57,306 nucleotides of DNA, taken from assembly GCA_903896505.1 (NCBI GenBank), contig CAITXU010000080.1, forward strand, positions 1 to 57,306. Reading direction: 5' to 3'. The position numbers and the translations under genes were made by a program. This document shows positions 1-9,186 of this stretch, in pieces; within the stretch, counting starts at the first letter, position 1, and every line of letters starts with the position of its first letter. Source of the stretch: an uncultured Verrucomicrobiota bacterium (GTDB lineage: Bacteria; Verrucomicrobiota; Verrucomicrobiia; Limisphaerales; UBA9464). The notes below the pieces were generated by a model that was given only the letters and a program-made list of their open reading frames with translations, searched no databases and was not told the origin of the DNA.

Positions 1-182
1 CGGAGGGACGCGCTCCTGCAAGTCCCCAATTACTGCAGGGATCATCACAACTCCCAGTCTAAAGGCACCTTTCTAGCTCAGCTCCTCCCCAGTCATAGGC
101 TGAAGACTTTCCCGGACCGTCGGTCCAGCCTGGGATGGATGCGGGCCGCTGGCCTTCGGAACGGAATCGGCATGGAGGCGTC

Positions 183-228
183 TTGAGTGAATTGACCGTT
201 GGTTAAAATGTGTCGCATTGAGACACAT
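183..228 (+). promoter_or_regulatory. Promoter and operator of the antitoxin gene
   Basis: A perfect inverted repeat, ATGTGTC (208-214) and GACACAT (222-228) with a 7-base spacer, covers the expected transcription start and runs into the ATG at 227. A TAAAAT box at 204-209 matches five of six bases of a -10 hexamer; TTGAGT at 183-188 is a possible but closely spaced -35. Phd/YefM antitoxins typically repress their own promoter by binding such palindromes, so autoregulation is inferred. Confidence 0.5.
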
Positions 229-487
229 GAAGACTGTCAGAATTCGGGAATTGCATGCCAGGACGGGCGAGTTGGTGCGGCAGGCTTCGTTCCATGGGCA
301 AATCCTGGTGACCGATCGAGGACGGGTCGTTGCCCGGATTATTCCTGAAAAGGATGGAGATCGAGTTCCATACTTCAGGTACCGAAAGCCTTCCCCCGAG
401 TTTCAATTGTTGGATGATAGCGGGCGGACCGCCCGAGGAACCGACGTGACCGTTATGATCTCTGAAGACCGGGGGGATCGGGTTTGA
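227..487 (+). CDS. Type II antitoxin, Phd/YefM (prevent-host-death) family
   Basis: This 86-residue protein resembles Phd/YefM antitoxins, which bind DNA through the N-terminal half and neutralise a PIN or RelE-type toxin with the C-terminal tail. The N-terminus has the family pattern: M-K-T-V-R-I-R-E-L-H, then T-G-E-L-V, then a VTDRGRVVARIIP strand close to residues 32-44. The ATG at 227 is preferred over an in-frame TTG at 218 because it begins at the conserved MKTV and the upstream palindrome ends on it. The stop codon overlaps the next ATG (TGATG), the usual coupling to a toxin gene, but that toxin is destroyed. The antitoxin itself looks intact, so it is an orphan unless it acts on a toxin elsewhere. 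Confidence 0.8.
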   Translation: MKTVRIRELHARTGELVRQASFHGQILVTDRGRVVARIIPEKDGDRVPYFRYRKPSPEFQLLDDSGRTARGTDVTVMISEDRGDRV

Positions 488-570
488 TGCTCTATTTTGA
501 TACAAGCTATATTGTCCGACTTTTGGCTGCCGCATCCGCGTTTGGAATCACCGGAGTCAATATTATCTAA
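487..570 (+). pseudogene. Remnant of a VapC-like PIN-domain toxin
   Basis: The ATG at 487 overlaps the antitoxin stop codon. The first twelve codons read MLYFDTSYIVRL, the classic beginning of a PIN-domain ribonuclease including the first acidic residue (D5). After that the reading turns into an unrelated tail and stops at 570 after 27 codons, against about 130 residues for a full toxin. None of the other acidic PIN residues is present. Deletion of the rest of the toxin is inferred; no transposon or repeat boundary is visible at the junction. Confidence 0.75.
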
Positions 571-647
571 AACTCAGGAACCGATGGTTTGTCTCTGATT
601 CCTGCCAAAGTTGGAATCAGGACGGGCAGGAGGCCGACTGCCCGATA

Positions 648-2990
648 CTATGGGCGCCGGGCTCGGGCTGGGGGCTGAGAGACGGACTGCCATTGATCCA
701 GCACGGGATGGCCCACGGTCTTGGTCTGTCCGTCGGGCCAATGAACGGTGACGCCCAGGACCTGATTGGTTCCCAAGCCAAAATGGACCGCCGGGGCTGA
801 TTGTGAGCGATAGCCGTCTCCCGCCAGAATCCATCGCGTCTGTTGGCCACTGGAATCATTGACCACGACACGGGCTCCGACCGGACACTGGTGTCCGGTG
901 TCGAGTCGGAGTCCGATCCAGTGTCCGGTGGTCGGTAACTCATTATGGAAGACCAGCAACCGGCGTTGGTGGGTCGGCCAAGTTTCCTCGGTCAGCATGA
1001 CCACGTCCAATCGCCCATCGCCGTCGATATCATCCACCACCAGATTGCGGCAATCGGCGGGAAAGGTAAGACCGAGGAGCCAGCCGACCTCCGCCCATTC
1101 GCCGGTCGGTGATTCGAGAATCAGTGAATTGTGTTGCCATCCGCCATAACTGGCTTGAGCCGCACGGCGGCGTCCGGTGACCGAACGAAAATAGAAGTCT
1201 GCAACCGGACTGTTGGTCGACGCGGCGACATCGATGTCGTGCCGCCAGAATTGGCGCTCGTAATCGCGGGTGCTGGCCTGGGTATCGTGGCCCGCCGCGA
1301 CGACCCATTCGGACCGTCGTTCATTGCCAAAATCGGACAAGGCTGCTCCCCAACTCCAGCCGGTCTCAGCAAGCGGTTGGAAGCTGGCCCCTGTTTGTGG
1401 TTTCAGTCCGCCCGGTTGGGCTGATTGGCTTAAAAAAAGCCGGTTGCCATAGGTCATTGCCTTCCGGCGTTGGACCGTGGCCGAGCTGCCGGGACGCTCC
1501 AAACCGAATCGATTGAGCCGGGCAGCCACGGGGGAGTTCATTCCGACCATCCAGATATCGGGAAGGCCGTCCTGATTGAAATCCGCGATCACATGGGACA
1601 TGCCGAAGGAATGACGATGGTCGCCCAGATTCGCCGTGACATCCTTGAAGGTCCCGGGACCAGTCGATTGGAATATATCCAGTCCGCCAAAGTCACTCAC
1701 TTGGACAAGGTCAGCTCGACCAACGCCTGAAAGGTCGACAAAGGAGGCGCTGTATGCCCGGCGATGACGTTTGTATTCCAGGCCGGAACCTTGGGTGATG
1801 TCCCGGAATTGGCTGCCTTCGTTGTGAAGGAGATAGGAAGGGAAGCCGTCGTTGGCGTCGTCAAAGGGTGTGGGAAACTGGCCGCCCAGGTAGGGCAGCT
1901 TGTACTGCGCCAACCAAATGTCGGGCCGCCCATCTCGATCGACGTCTCCGATGGCCATGACCTGCGGATGTTGAAGCGGCGGTGAGGCGGACCAGAGGCG
2001 TTGAGGAGGTTGGGTGCCGAAGACTCCGCCAGGGATACCGCGCATGAACGAAAGGCCGTTCCTGTCTGCCAGCACCAAGTCCGCGATGCCATCGCCGTCC
2101 AGATCGCTGAAGGCAGCCGCCCATACTGCGGCCCCGGGTAACGAATCGATGGTTTTGGGAACGAATCGCCGACCCATAGGGGAGCTGGCCGAAGGGGTGG
2201 GTTCGTTGTGCCACCACTGTCGGCTTCCCACGGTGAGGAAATCCGTTCGTCCATCTCCGTCCAAATCCAAAGCCAACAGTGGATCCGAAAATCCAGAGCC
2301 ATTTAAAGGAAGTGACGATTCCTGGCGAAGTTGGAAAGGGACGGGACCGTGACGGCGAAGGCATCGGGCGTTGAGGATTCGGATGCTGTGGGGCGAGACC
2401 GGCGGGGGACCCGCTTCCCATTCCACCTCCAGATATCCTTCCACGCAGACCCGTTCAGGAGGGGCGAAGCGCTCGGCAGGCAGGCGGAAGTGGATGATGG
2501 ATTTGGCAGCAACGCTGCCACGGGCCGGGGTATGGTCGGTCAGATGCCATTCTGTACGGTTGAGAATCCAATGGCCTTGGCTCCATGCCTGAAGGAGGGC
2601 GGACCAGCGTCCGGGGTCCTCTTGTGGGAGAATCCGAGGGGGCTCTGAAAAAAGGGTCTCTTCGATGTCCCACGGCAACGATCGATGGCCCGACTCGATG
2701 GGGAGGATGGGATTCCCGCCAAAAAACGATTGCCAGACGGCAACAGGGTTGGTCGTTTGATTGAGGGAATCCCAAAGTTGTATCCAGACGTCTTCATAGG
2801 CCTCTGCTTCGTTTTCCCATTCCCAGACGTTCCGGTCGACGACTTGTTCCCTTTGTTCGAGCGTCAGGTACTCCCGGGCATTGTGGGTGGCGATATCGGC
2901 AGGAGGCTGGACGGATACTGAAATCTGGCGGCGGCATCCGAGGAACAGAAGGCCGGCGAGCGCCATGCTCCGCGGGAACAAGCGGACCAT
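648..2990 (-). CDS. FG-GAP/VCBS repeat protein with C-terminal ASPIC/UnbV domain, exported
   Basis: A 780-residue exported protein. The N-terminus is hydrophobic and ends in FLGC at about residue 19, a weak lipobox. Five FG-GAP-type metal-binding loops of the form DxDxDGxxD are visible between about residues 240 and 660 (for example LDLDGDGRTD, DLDGDGIAD, DVDRDGRPD and DIDGDGRLD), which suggests a beta-propeller. The last 90 residues contain an ASPIC/UnbV-like segment with GARVVV, GDGYRSQ and VHWPDG. Such proteins are common in Verrucomicrobiota and Planctomycetota; their function is unknown, and a carbohydrate or surface role is often assumed. The ATG at 2990 is chosen over an upstream TTG at 3002. 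A terminator separates it from the lipoprotein gene upstream, so it is probably transcribed separately. An inverted repeat CGGGCAG/CTGCCCG (623-644) follows the stop but lacks a T-run. Confidence 0.82.
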   Translation of the reverse strand: MVRLFPRSMALAGLLFLGCRRQISVSVQPPADIATHNAREYLTLEQREQVVDRNVWEWENEAEAYEDVWIQLWDSLNQTTNPVAVWQSFFGGNPILPIESGHRSLPWDIEETLFSEPPRILPQEDPGRWSALLQAWSQGHWILNRTEWHLTDHTPARGSVAAKSIIHFRLPAERFAPPERVCVEGYLEVEWEAGPPPVSPHSIRILNARCLRRHGPVPFQLRQESSLPLNGSGFSDPLLALDLDGDGRTDFLTVGSRQWWHNEPTPSASSPMGRRFVPKTIDSLPGAAVWAAAFSDLDGDGIADLVLADRNGLSFMRGIPGGVFGTQPPQRLWSASPPLQHPQVMAIGDVDRDGRPDIWLAQYKLPYLGGQFPTPFDDANDGFPSYLLHNEGSQFRDITQGSGLEYKRHRRAYSASFVDLSGVGRADLVQVSDFGGLDIFQSTGPGTFKDVTANLGDHRHSFGMSHVIADFNQDGLPDIWMVGMNSPVAARLNRFGLERPGSSATVQRRKAMTYGNRLFLSQSAQPGGLKPQTGASFQPLAETGWSWGAALSDFGNERRSEWVVAAGHDTQASTRDYERQFWRHDIDVAASTNSPVADFYFRSVTGRRRAAQASYGGWQHNSLILESPTGEWAEVGWLLGLTFPADCRNLVVDDIDGDGRLDVVMLTEETWPTHQRRLLVFHNELPTTGHWIGLRLDTGHQCPVGARVVVNDSSGQQTRWILAGDGYRSQSAPAVHFGLGTNQVLGVTVHWPDGQTKTVGHPVLDQWQSVSQPPARARRP

Positions 2991-3030
2991 TTTGGGGGCC
3001 AAGGTTCAGTGACGATGTGAAAACCACCAA

Positions 3031-3064
3031 GAAAAAAGGCACCGCTCCCTCGTGGAGCGGTGCC
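3031..3064 (-). terminator. Intrinsic terminator after the lipoprotein gene
   Basis: GGCACCGCTCC (3038-3048) and GGAGCGGTGCC (3054-3064) form a perfect 11-bp stem with a 5-base loop. On the minus strand it is followed by six T (complement of the A-run 3032-3037). It starts about 20 bases after the lipoprotein stop codon. Confidence 0.9.
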
Positions 3065-3084
3065 CATGGAAGGGAAAAGGCACG

Positions 3085-3435
3085 TTATCGACCGCGCTGA
3101 GCCCGGCTGATGTTTTGGTAGGCTTCCAATGCCTTGGCATCTTTTTGAGCGGCGTTCAGGAGGTTGGCATCCAGTCCGCGCAATTTGTCTGCCTCATCCT
3201 GGGACAGGGTGGGCTGTTGCTTGAGCTTGAAGATGGCGGCAGCGGCTTCGTCGTAATTCTTGGCTGCCAGGGCCTTTTGGGCTTGGTCTTCCGTAGCCCG
3301 CACCTCGGCGGACGAACCAGCTCCCGAGGTCGGACGCGGTGCCGACGAAGTGTCGGCAGAGCCTGCGACGTCTTCTTTCTTGCAGGCCGTCAGAAGGAGC
3401 CCGGCTGCCATCAGTCCAATCCAACAACGGTTCAT
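3085..3435 (-). CDS. Small lipoprotein, function unknown
   Basis: A 116-residue protein with a clear type II signal peptide: MNRCWIGLMAAGLLLTAC, lipobox L-T-A-C with the acylated cysteine at residue 18. A low-complexity Ser/Ala/Gly linker follows, then an Ala/Lys/Asp-rich segment rich in helix formers (QAQKALAAKNYDEAAAAI) that looks like a single TPR-like hairpin. The ATG at 3435 is chosen over upstream starts because it begins right at the signal peptide. The gene lies 48 bases downstream of a pseudopilin gene on the same strand and ends in a strong terminator, so the two probably form an operon. I do not recognise a specific function. Confidence 0.75.
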   Translation of the reverse strand: MNRCWIGLMAAGLLLTACKKEDVAGSADTSSAPRPTSGAGSSAEVRATEDQAQKALAAKNYDEAAAAIFKLKQQPTLSQDEADKLRGLDANLLNAAQKDAKALEAYQNISRAQRGR

Positions 3436-3483
3436 GAGAATTTGTAAGTTAGAAGTGCCAGTCATTGACCAATCCACGGTGGA

Positions 3484-4407
3484 TTACTTTCCGTAGGCTG
3501 GTCCGATAAACAGGTAATTGTCCGGAGAGCGCGGTTGGATGAGGGTAATCCCCTTCGGTTGCCCGTCGGTGGTGCCCCCCATGGCGGTGAACTGCCGATA
3601 TTTCATGAACTCCGCCGTGCCTCCGATCCGTCCAATACCCGAGGAGCCGCCCCAGTCTTCATTGATGACGTTGTACTTGTACTTGCCGGCCCCATGCCGT
3701 TGGGAGACGCCTTCGGACGGCTGATTGCCGGCATCGTTGAAGTAGAACGGGCGCTGTTCGGCGGTTTCCCAGCACAGAATGTCCAATGCCCGGAAGCTGG
3801 TGATTTTGCGTCCCACACCCTTGTCCCACAGAGGGAAACTGCCTGAACCCAAATCGATAATACAGCCGTTCCAAGTATAACTGGTCAGCTTGATGCTGCG
3901 ACCGGCCCACTCGGTTTTCTTCCGACTGGAAATTTCAGACAAATCCTTCGGGCACAGCAGGACTTTGGGGCTCTTGAGAATCGGTCCGAGTTGACCCATG
4001 GTGAAGAAAGGGACCTGTGCCTGATATTTAGAGGCCGCGTTGTCGGGTAGCTTGGAATCGCCGGCCCCATCTGGAATCGGTTTGTTGACCGCGACCCGGG
4101 TGCCCGTGTTGTCCGAAGCTGTTCCGTCGCTGGTCTGCCGATAGGCCCAACCGTTCGCAGTGCTGGTGCCCCAAGTGGGCCCCGGCAGGTAGTCCTGATT
4201 ATCCGTGGTATAAATATTTACCGCCAGCATCTGCTGGCGAATCCCGTTGATGTCGACCGTGGCCAATGCTTTGTCTTTGGCCCGGCCCAAGGCGGGGAGA
4301 AGCATTCCCGCCAGAATCGCGATAATGGCGATAACAACCAGCAGCTCGATGAGGGTAAAAGCGAGCCGCTGCCGGAAAAACGAGTATGGGCAACGGGTAA
4401 TTTGCAT
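3484..4407 (-). CDS. Type II secretion/type IV pilus pseudopilin-like protein
   Basis: A 307-residue protein with a prepilin N-terminal cleavage/methylation signal: a short basic leader, then [19 protein letters not shown] at about residues 16-34, with the conserved Glu at +5. The body is unique and glycine-rich, as in the large family of Verrucomicrobiota/Planctomycetota pseudopilins found in many copies per genome. The residue before the cleavage site is Ala (L-A-F-T) rather than the usual Gly; prepilin peptidases tolerate Ala, but it is less common. It is predicted to be an inner-membrane-anchored pseudopilin exposed to the periplasm. It heads the operon with the small lipoprotein. A hairpin lies directly upstream of the start codon. 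Confidence 0.85.
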   Translation of the reverse strand: MQITRCPYSFFRQRLAFTLIELLVVIAIIAILAGMLLPALGRAKDKALATVDINGIRQQMLAVNIYTTDNQDYLPGPTWGTSTANGWAYRQTSDGTASDNTGTRVAVNKPIPDGAGDSKLPDNAASKYQAQVPFFTMGQLGPILKSPKVLLCPKDLSEISSRKKTEWAGRSIKLTSYTWNGCIIDLGSGSFPLWDKGVGRKITSFRALDILCWETAEQRPFYFNDAGNQPSEGVSQRHGAGKYKYNVINEDWGGSSGIGRIGGTAEFMKYRQFTAMGGTTDGQPKGITLIQPRSPDNYLFIGPAYGK

Positions 4408-4431
4408 AAACAGGGCGTGTGGACCCTGTTT
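4408..4431 (-). promoter_or_regulatory. Hairpin abutting the pseudopilin start codon
   Basis: AAACAGGG (4408-4415) and CCCTGTTT (4424-4431) form a perfect 8-bp stem with an 8-base loop, ending one base before the ATG. In the mRNA it would sit where a ribosome binding site belongs. A translational control element is possible. On the plus strand it resembles a terminator, but no plus-strand gene lies upstream. Confidence 0.4.
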
Positions 4432-4504
4432 TTATAAGTGAACTGTTGGAGGAATGTCAAACGGTCTTTGAGGCGAATCGAAACCGTTACCGGCAACCAA
4501 GCCG

Positions 4505-5701
4505 CTAATTTGTTGAGGAACTGGAGGGGCCAGCGGCGGAACCCATTTCCACCAATGTGAGACGATCGGTGTCATCCGGGCTCAGCAACGGAAGGCGGAA
4601 GCGAAACGTCGAACCCAGTCCAACCTCGCTGGAAACCTCAATGTTTCCACCATTCTCCCGAATGATTCGATCGCAAATCGCGAGCCCCAACCCGGTCCCG
4701 TGCGCTTTTCCAAAGGTAAAGAACGGTTCGAAGATGTGGGGGCGATACTCGGGTGGGATGCCACAGCCGCTGTCCGAAATCTCCGTGGTCGCAAATCCAG
4801 CCTCCAGCCAAAAACGGAGCGTCAACCTCGGTTGCGGGAGGGCTGACATGGCGTCAAAGGCGTTCTGGCATAGATTGTTGAAAACCCGGGTCATCCGCTG
4901 GGGATCGAATCGCAATCGAATGTCCGGCACCTCTCCTTCCACCCGGAGTTCAACCCCTCGACGAAGGGCGTCAGGTCGTAGTTCCTCCAGAATATCCTGA
5001 ACGAAAACGGCGTATCGGACCCTTGGAAGGATTGCCCGCGGTGGAACAGAGCGTGTGAAATCGAGCAGCTCCTGCATCATTTGGTTCAGGAAGCCGATCT
5101 GTTTGCGAATGCGGTCGCGCGCATTGCGCCGCACCTCGGGAGAACCATCGGCCTCAGCGGCAATATCCGCTGCTAAACCAATGACATTTAACGGGTTACG
5201 GAAGTCGTGGACGATGGTCCCTGCCAATCGTTCCACCATGTGGACCCGTTCGGCATTGAGGGATTCCTGCAAAAATCGGCCATTGAATTCTCGCATCCGC
5301 AGGCTCGCGTCCCGCACCAACGACGCCGACAAGAGGGGAGAACGGACCAATAATTCGAGAACGGTCTTGACCGGCAGGAATGCCAAATGGCAATCGGTGA
5401 TCGCTTTGGCAGTGGCCGAACGGGTTCCCCCATCGAACGTGGCCATTTCGCCAAAGTATTCCCCCGCATCCATCCGGGAAAGGACATGAAATCGCCCGGG
5501 CCCGGACTGGGCGTAAATCTCGACGCATCCGTCCAGGATGATGTAGAGGCCGTTCCCATCGTCCCCCTCTAGAAAGATGGTCTGACCCGCAGTGTACCGG
5601 TATTCCACCGCATGGTCGCTGACGAAGTGTTGATCGCCTGCCGATAGATGACGACAAAAACGGGATTGTTCCAAGGGAACCACCCCGGCAGGGTCGACCA
5701 A
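4505..5701 (-). CDS. Sensor histidine kinase with N-terminal cyclic-nucleotide-binding domain
   Basis: A 398-residue soluble kinase with no membrane segment. Residues 15-130 match a cNMP-binding/Crp-like effector domain (TIFLEGDDGNGLYIILDG, GEYFGEMATFDG, R94-S-A-T-A). A HisKA dimerisation domain follows with H165 in VHDFRNPLNVIG, then an HATPase_c domain with the N box (N280), a D-S-G-C-G box near 310-314 and GTGLGLA near 335-341. Cyclic nucleotide or another small ligand would control phosphorylation of H165, and the partner regulator is not adjacent. The start is uncertain: TTG at 5701 or an in-frame GTG six codons later, since no ATG lies close to the domain. It follows the three-gene giant-protein operon by 47 bases on the same strand and could be read through from it. 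Confidence 0.85.
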   Translation of the reverse strand: MVDPAGVVPLEQSRFCRHLSAGDQHFVSDHAVEYRYTAGQTIFLEGDDGNGLYIILDGCVEIYAQSGPGRFHVLSRMDAGEYFGEMATFDGGTRSATAKAITDCHLAFLPVKTVLELLVRSPLLSASLVRDASLRMREFNGRFLQESLNAERVHMVERLAGTIVHDFRNPLNVIGLAADIAAEADGSPEVRRNARDRIRKQIGFLNQMMQELLDFTRSVPPRAILPRVRYAVFVQDILEELRPDALRRGVELRVEGEVPDIRLRFDPQRMTRVFNNLCQNAFDAMSALPQPRLTLRFWLEAGFATTEISDSGCGIPPEYRPHIFEPFFTFGKAHGTGLGLAICDRIIRENGGNIEVSSEVGLGSTFRFRLPLLSPDDTDRLTLVEMGSAAGPSSSSTN

Positions 5702-5748
5702 GTTATTGGGAATTTCCAGCGTTAATCGGGTGTCGCCCCTGTGGCGGA

Positions 5749-8700
5749 CTATTTCAGCAGCATCACCAGCCGGAAGAATCCGACCGTATCCTGCACTGCC
5801 GGCAAATTGACCGTGAGCTGATCGGGTCCCGACTGGCTCGGGACCAGCGGTAGGGTATCATAGGCACCGCCCAGAGTCGTGCTCTTCTGGACAAAGAAGT
5901 TGAAGGCAGAGGCGTAGCCTGAGGGGAATGTGAAACTCAAGGCTAGCTTGTCTCCGACGAGGTCCGTCGCACCCAAGGCGAGATTGGGAACCTTGAGCTG
6001 AACGGACTTCTTGCCATGGGAATGGGAGTCGACGGGGTCACTGCCATCCAGGAACTCTTGTAGATTGCTGAACCCGTCGCCGTCCGCATCACCGAAGGGA
6101 TCAAACGGGCCGCCGAAAAACAGGAGGCCCCAGGCGTCGGAGGTCAGACCATTGCCGCCCGAGGCTACCGGGGCGGGTGGAGCCGAGACCAAGGTAGCAT
6201 CAATGACCTGAAGGCTCTCGCCTGAGACATTGGGGTCGGTGAAGTCGGTATAGGCAACGACGTGAACGATGCTTCCCTGAACCAATTGGAACGATTGCGG
6301 GAACAGGTAAGGCACGCCGGCCTTGATGAACAGGTTCTTGGTATGACCGCTGGCGGCATCCAGCAGCCGTGTGACGCCTTGCTGGAATGATCCCAACTGG
6401 ACTGTAAGGTCAAATTCTCCAATGGGTCGCCCCGTGAGGGAATTCAAGAAGCTGGCCACCCCTGTCGTTGCCGCCGAACGGGTAGCGGGTGTGACGGTGG
6501 TCACCGCCGCGTAGTTGCTTGAAAGTTGCCCGCTGATCAGGAACGCGCGGATTACATCCACCGGCAGCGGGTAATTTCCAGGCGAAGCGTTGTTGCTCAG
6601 ACCGCTGATGCGATAGATGTCGGTCGCCAGAAGCAACAGCGGATGCAGAGTCGAGGCCGGGTTGGTAACGTTGCCCAGGATGGTGGTATGGAGATTTCCG
6701 AGGTCGAAACCAGGATGGGCGGGGTCAAGCTCCAGGGAGAGGGCATTGAGTTGGTCCAGCGTAGCCGGTCGACGGCCCACATCGTTCACGCGGAAGGGGA
6801 ACAGCGTGAGATTCGTGCCGTTGAATCCAGGGACCGCTCGGTCGGCCAGAACCTGGTTGATCTTTCGTTCGGTCAGTAGGGCTGCCACCGATTCCGCAAC
6901 CCCCAGGCGGGTTTGAACCGTCGGATGCGGGGCATTCTTATAGGTGAGTTTAGCCGCTGCCACCCAATTGGCGGCCTCGGTTCCCAGGCTTCCACCTCCA
7001 TAGGTGTAGTTGACGACCGGACGGGACAGCACGGGGGTGCGAGCAAAACTGACCAGTTCACGTCCCACGACCGGGTCGGACAATGAAGTGATGATGGGAA
7101 AATTCGGGTCCGTCGCCAGCGCGACCAATGCCGGTTGGCGTTCACCGAGGATGTTGGTGATGGGGGCCACTGGATTCACCAAGGAACCGGGGACATTGGT
7201 GGTGAATCCGGTGCGGAGAAGGGCTCCGTTCAAATCGTGGACCCCGACCTGGACACCAAAATCAGCATTGGTCTCGATGACCAGCGCCGGGTCGAGTGGG
7301 CGCGGTGCCACCCAGAAATCAAACGCCTGGAAGCTGTCGACGATTTGATTGGTCGAGGGAACGCTGTTGTTGGCATTGGGATCGGTGCCTGCCAACATTT
7401 CGTTCAGGTCCGAGAATCCATCCCCGTCGGTATCCGGGCCCTTGGTTGGATTCAAGTGGTTGGCGATTTCCACATAATCGGGCACACCATCCCCATCGGA
7501 GTCCGCAAGTCCGGCCGAGGTTGAAAAGCTGTAGGTGGCGATTTGGGTCGGACTCTTGGCCGTCCCGCCGATCTTCGATGCCAAATAGCGGACCTTGGTG
7601 GTCTTGAATACCCAGAAGGGAGCGGAATAGGTGGTCCACGGTCCGCCATCCAGAGAGTACAACGGCTGATAGGCGGGATCGCCGACCGAGAGCGTGACGG
7701 CAATGGCTTGGGATTGCGGCCCACCGACCGGCGAAATGGTCACGGGGCTGGTCGGCGAAGGGGAAACAGGGTCGAAACTCACCAGCGAAATGGACGGGTG
7801 ATACTGGTTCACCAGTCCAAAATGGGCGGTCGCCGGAATGGTACCCAGGTTTCGGACACTCGGACTGCCCAATCCCTGGGCCGTGCCCCGGTCCCGTTCA
7901 CCGGTGACCTGGAGGTTGCCGCCGCTCAGGTTGGGTTTTGATGACCAGTCGGCGGCGTTAAGACGTCGAATTAGTCCTGGGGTTGAATTGACGAACGGTT
8001 CAGCCTGGAAAAGGAAGACATTCGCACCCAAGGACAGTGGATTGACCGTGGGCAGCGAACTGACAGGGCCGCCGATGAACTTGGTTCCGTTAAACTTGAA
8101 CGGTTGCACCGAGGTCGAGCGGCGGCTGTTGGCGTTGGCACTGAGCAATTGGAAGTTGCCGCCACCCGTAGGCAGGGCGCCGCTCAAACTGTCGGTGCCA
8201 GATGGATTCAGCGTCTGCTTGAGGACCGGTGGATTGACTCCGTCGAAATCGTAGATTCGGGCCTCCGAGCCGATGGTAGCGATGGCCAGCAGCCGGGCTG
8301 GAGTTCCAGGAATCACCTCAAGCAGGTCAAAGCTGAATCCGAGGGAAAATACCGCCGATGAGCTGAGCTTGAATACGCCTGGCGATGGTTGTTGGACCGT
8401 GCGAACAACCAGGTTGGACTGACCACGGGTATTGAACAAAAATTGATTCAACGTCCCACCTCCAAAATGGCCAAAGGTGAATTGGAGAGGGACCGGTTGC
8501 AGATCGGCGATCAGCTGGGTCGTAACGCCCGGCCCAGTCTGGACCACTTGAAACACGTTGGTTGTGCCGGTGTCGACCAGGGCACCCACCACATCGGGAA
8601 GGCCATTCCCTAGTTGAACCCGGTCGGCGGCTGTCCAACGTCCGAAACTGCTCAGGGCGATGGTCGCGAAGGAACCTGCCCCTTGCGAAGCCAGGTAGGA

Positions 8701-9186
8701 CTGCCCGGCGGGGCCAGCCAGCGATTCGTCGGTGGCAATCAGGAGGTCTTCCTGCGGTGTCACCGGTGCCAAGGCGAAATCCAGGGAGGTAACGACACGG
8801 GAACCAATCCCCCCCGGATAAACGGACACCAATTGTCCTTCGATCACTGGGTCGGCGGCGTCGATCACGTTGACCACGTTGTCGGAATCTCCGGTGACAA
8901 CGATGGCCTCGCGGCTCGCGGACAGAATGCGGCCACGGGTGGCGGAGGTGACATTCTGGATACCGCTGGGTCGGGCGTCGGCCCAGCTGTAGTTACCCTG
9001 AGTCAGTTGATAGCCAATCCGGTAGGCACCCGTTTCACGGTCGACGATGAGGGTGTCGTCGCGCCCGTCGCCGTCCACATCGGCGGTTAACAAGACTTCA
9101 TTTAAACTACGGTAGGTGAATGCGCTGACAGTCGGCGCAAGGGCCGATGCGAGCAGACAAACGGCCAGGAATGGAGTGGTTTTCAT
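5749..9186 (-). CDS. Giant exported protein with FG-GAP-like and Ca-binding repeats, function unknown
   Basis: A 1145-residue exported protein with a clear signal peptide (residues 1-22, ending around S-A-F). An FG-GAP-like loop, ADVDGDGRDD, lies at about residues 34-43. A chitobiase/hexosaminidase C-terminal-like beta domain (YSLDGGPWTTYSAPFWV) precedes two thrombospondin type 3-like Ca-binding repeats (DSDGDGVPD, DTDGDGFSD; about residues 560-605). A further DADGDGFSNLQEFLDGSDP motif sits near residues 1030-1050, before a beta-rich C-terminus. No catalytic site was recognised. It is the third gene of an operon: its ATG overlaps the stop of the 1091-aa gene by four bases (9183-9186), which implies translational coupling. 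Confidence 0.75.
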   Translation of the reverse strand: MKTTPFLAVCLLASALAPTVSAFTYRSLNEVLLTADVDGDGRDDTLIVDRETGAYRIGYQLTQGNYSWADARPSGIQNVTSATRGRILSASREAIVVTGDSDNVVNVIDAADPVIEGQLVSVYPGGIGSRVVTSLDFALAPVTPQEDLLIATDESLAGPAGQSYLASQGAGSFATIALSSFGRWTAADRVQLGNGLPDVVGALVDTGTTNVFQVVQTGPGVTTQLIADLQPVPLQFTFGHFGGGTLNQFLFNTRGQSNLVVRTVQQPSPGVFKLSSSAVFSLGFSFDLLEVIPGTPARLLAIATIGSEARIYDFDGVNPPVLKQTLNPSGTDSLSGALPTGGGNFQLLSANANSRRSTSVQPFKFNGTKFIGGPVSSLPTVNPLSLGANVFLFQAEPFVNSTPGLIRRLNAADWSSKPNLSGGNLQVTGERDRGTAQGLGSPSVRNLGTIPATAHFGLVNQYHPSISLVSFDPVSPSPTSPVTISPVGGPQSQAIAVTLSVGDPAYQPLYSLDGGPWTTYSAPFWVFKTTKVRYLASKIGGTAKSPTQIATYSFSTSAGLADSDGDGVPDYVEIANHLNPTKGPDTDGDGFSDLNEMLAGTDPNANNSVPSTNQIVDSFQAFDFWVAPRPLDPALVIETNADFGVQVGVHDLNGALLRTGFTTNVPGSLVNPVAPITNILGERQPALVALATDPNFPIITSLSDPVVGRELVSFARTPVLSRPVVNYTYGGGSLGTEAANWVAAAKLTYKNAPHPTVQTRLGVAESVAALLTERKINQVLADRAVPGFNGTNLTLFPFRVNDVGRRPATLDQLNALSLELDPAHPGFDLGNLHTTILGNVTNPASTLHPLLLLATDIYRISGLSNNASPGNYPLPVDVIRAFLISGQLSSNYAAVTTVTPATRSAATTGVASFLNSLTGRPIGEFDLTVQLGSFQQGVTRLLDAASGHTKNLFIKAGVPYLFPQSFQLVQGSIVHVVAYTDFTDPNVSGESLQVIDATLVSAPPAPVASGGNGLTSDAWGLLFFGGPFDPFGDADGDGFSNLQEFLDGSDPVDSHSHGKKSVQLKVPNLALGATDLVGDKLALSFTFPSGYASAFNFFVQKSTTLGGAYDTLPLVPSQSGPDQLTVNLPAVQDTVGFFRLVMLLK

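Noticed and set aside
4408..4436. Plus-strand intrinsic terminator
   Set aside because: The hairpin plus T-run has the right form, but no plus-strand gene precedes it; it fits better as a 5' leader hairpin of the pseudopilin gene.
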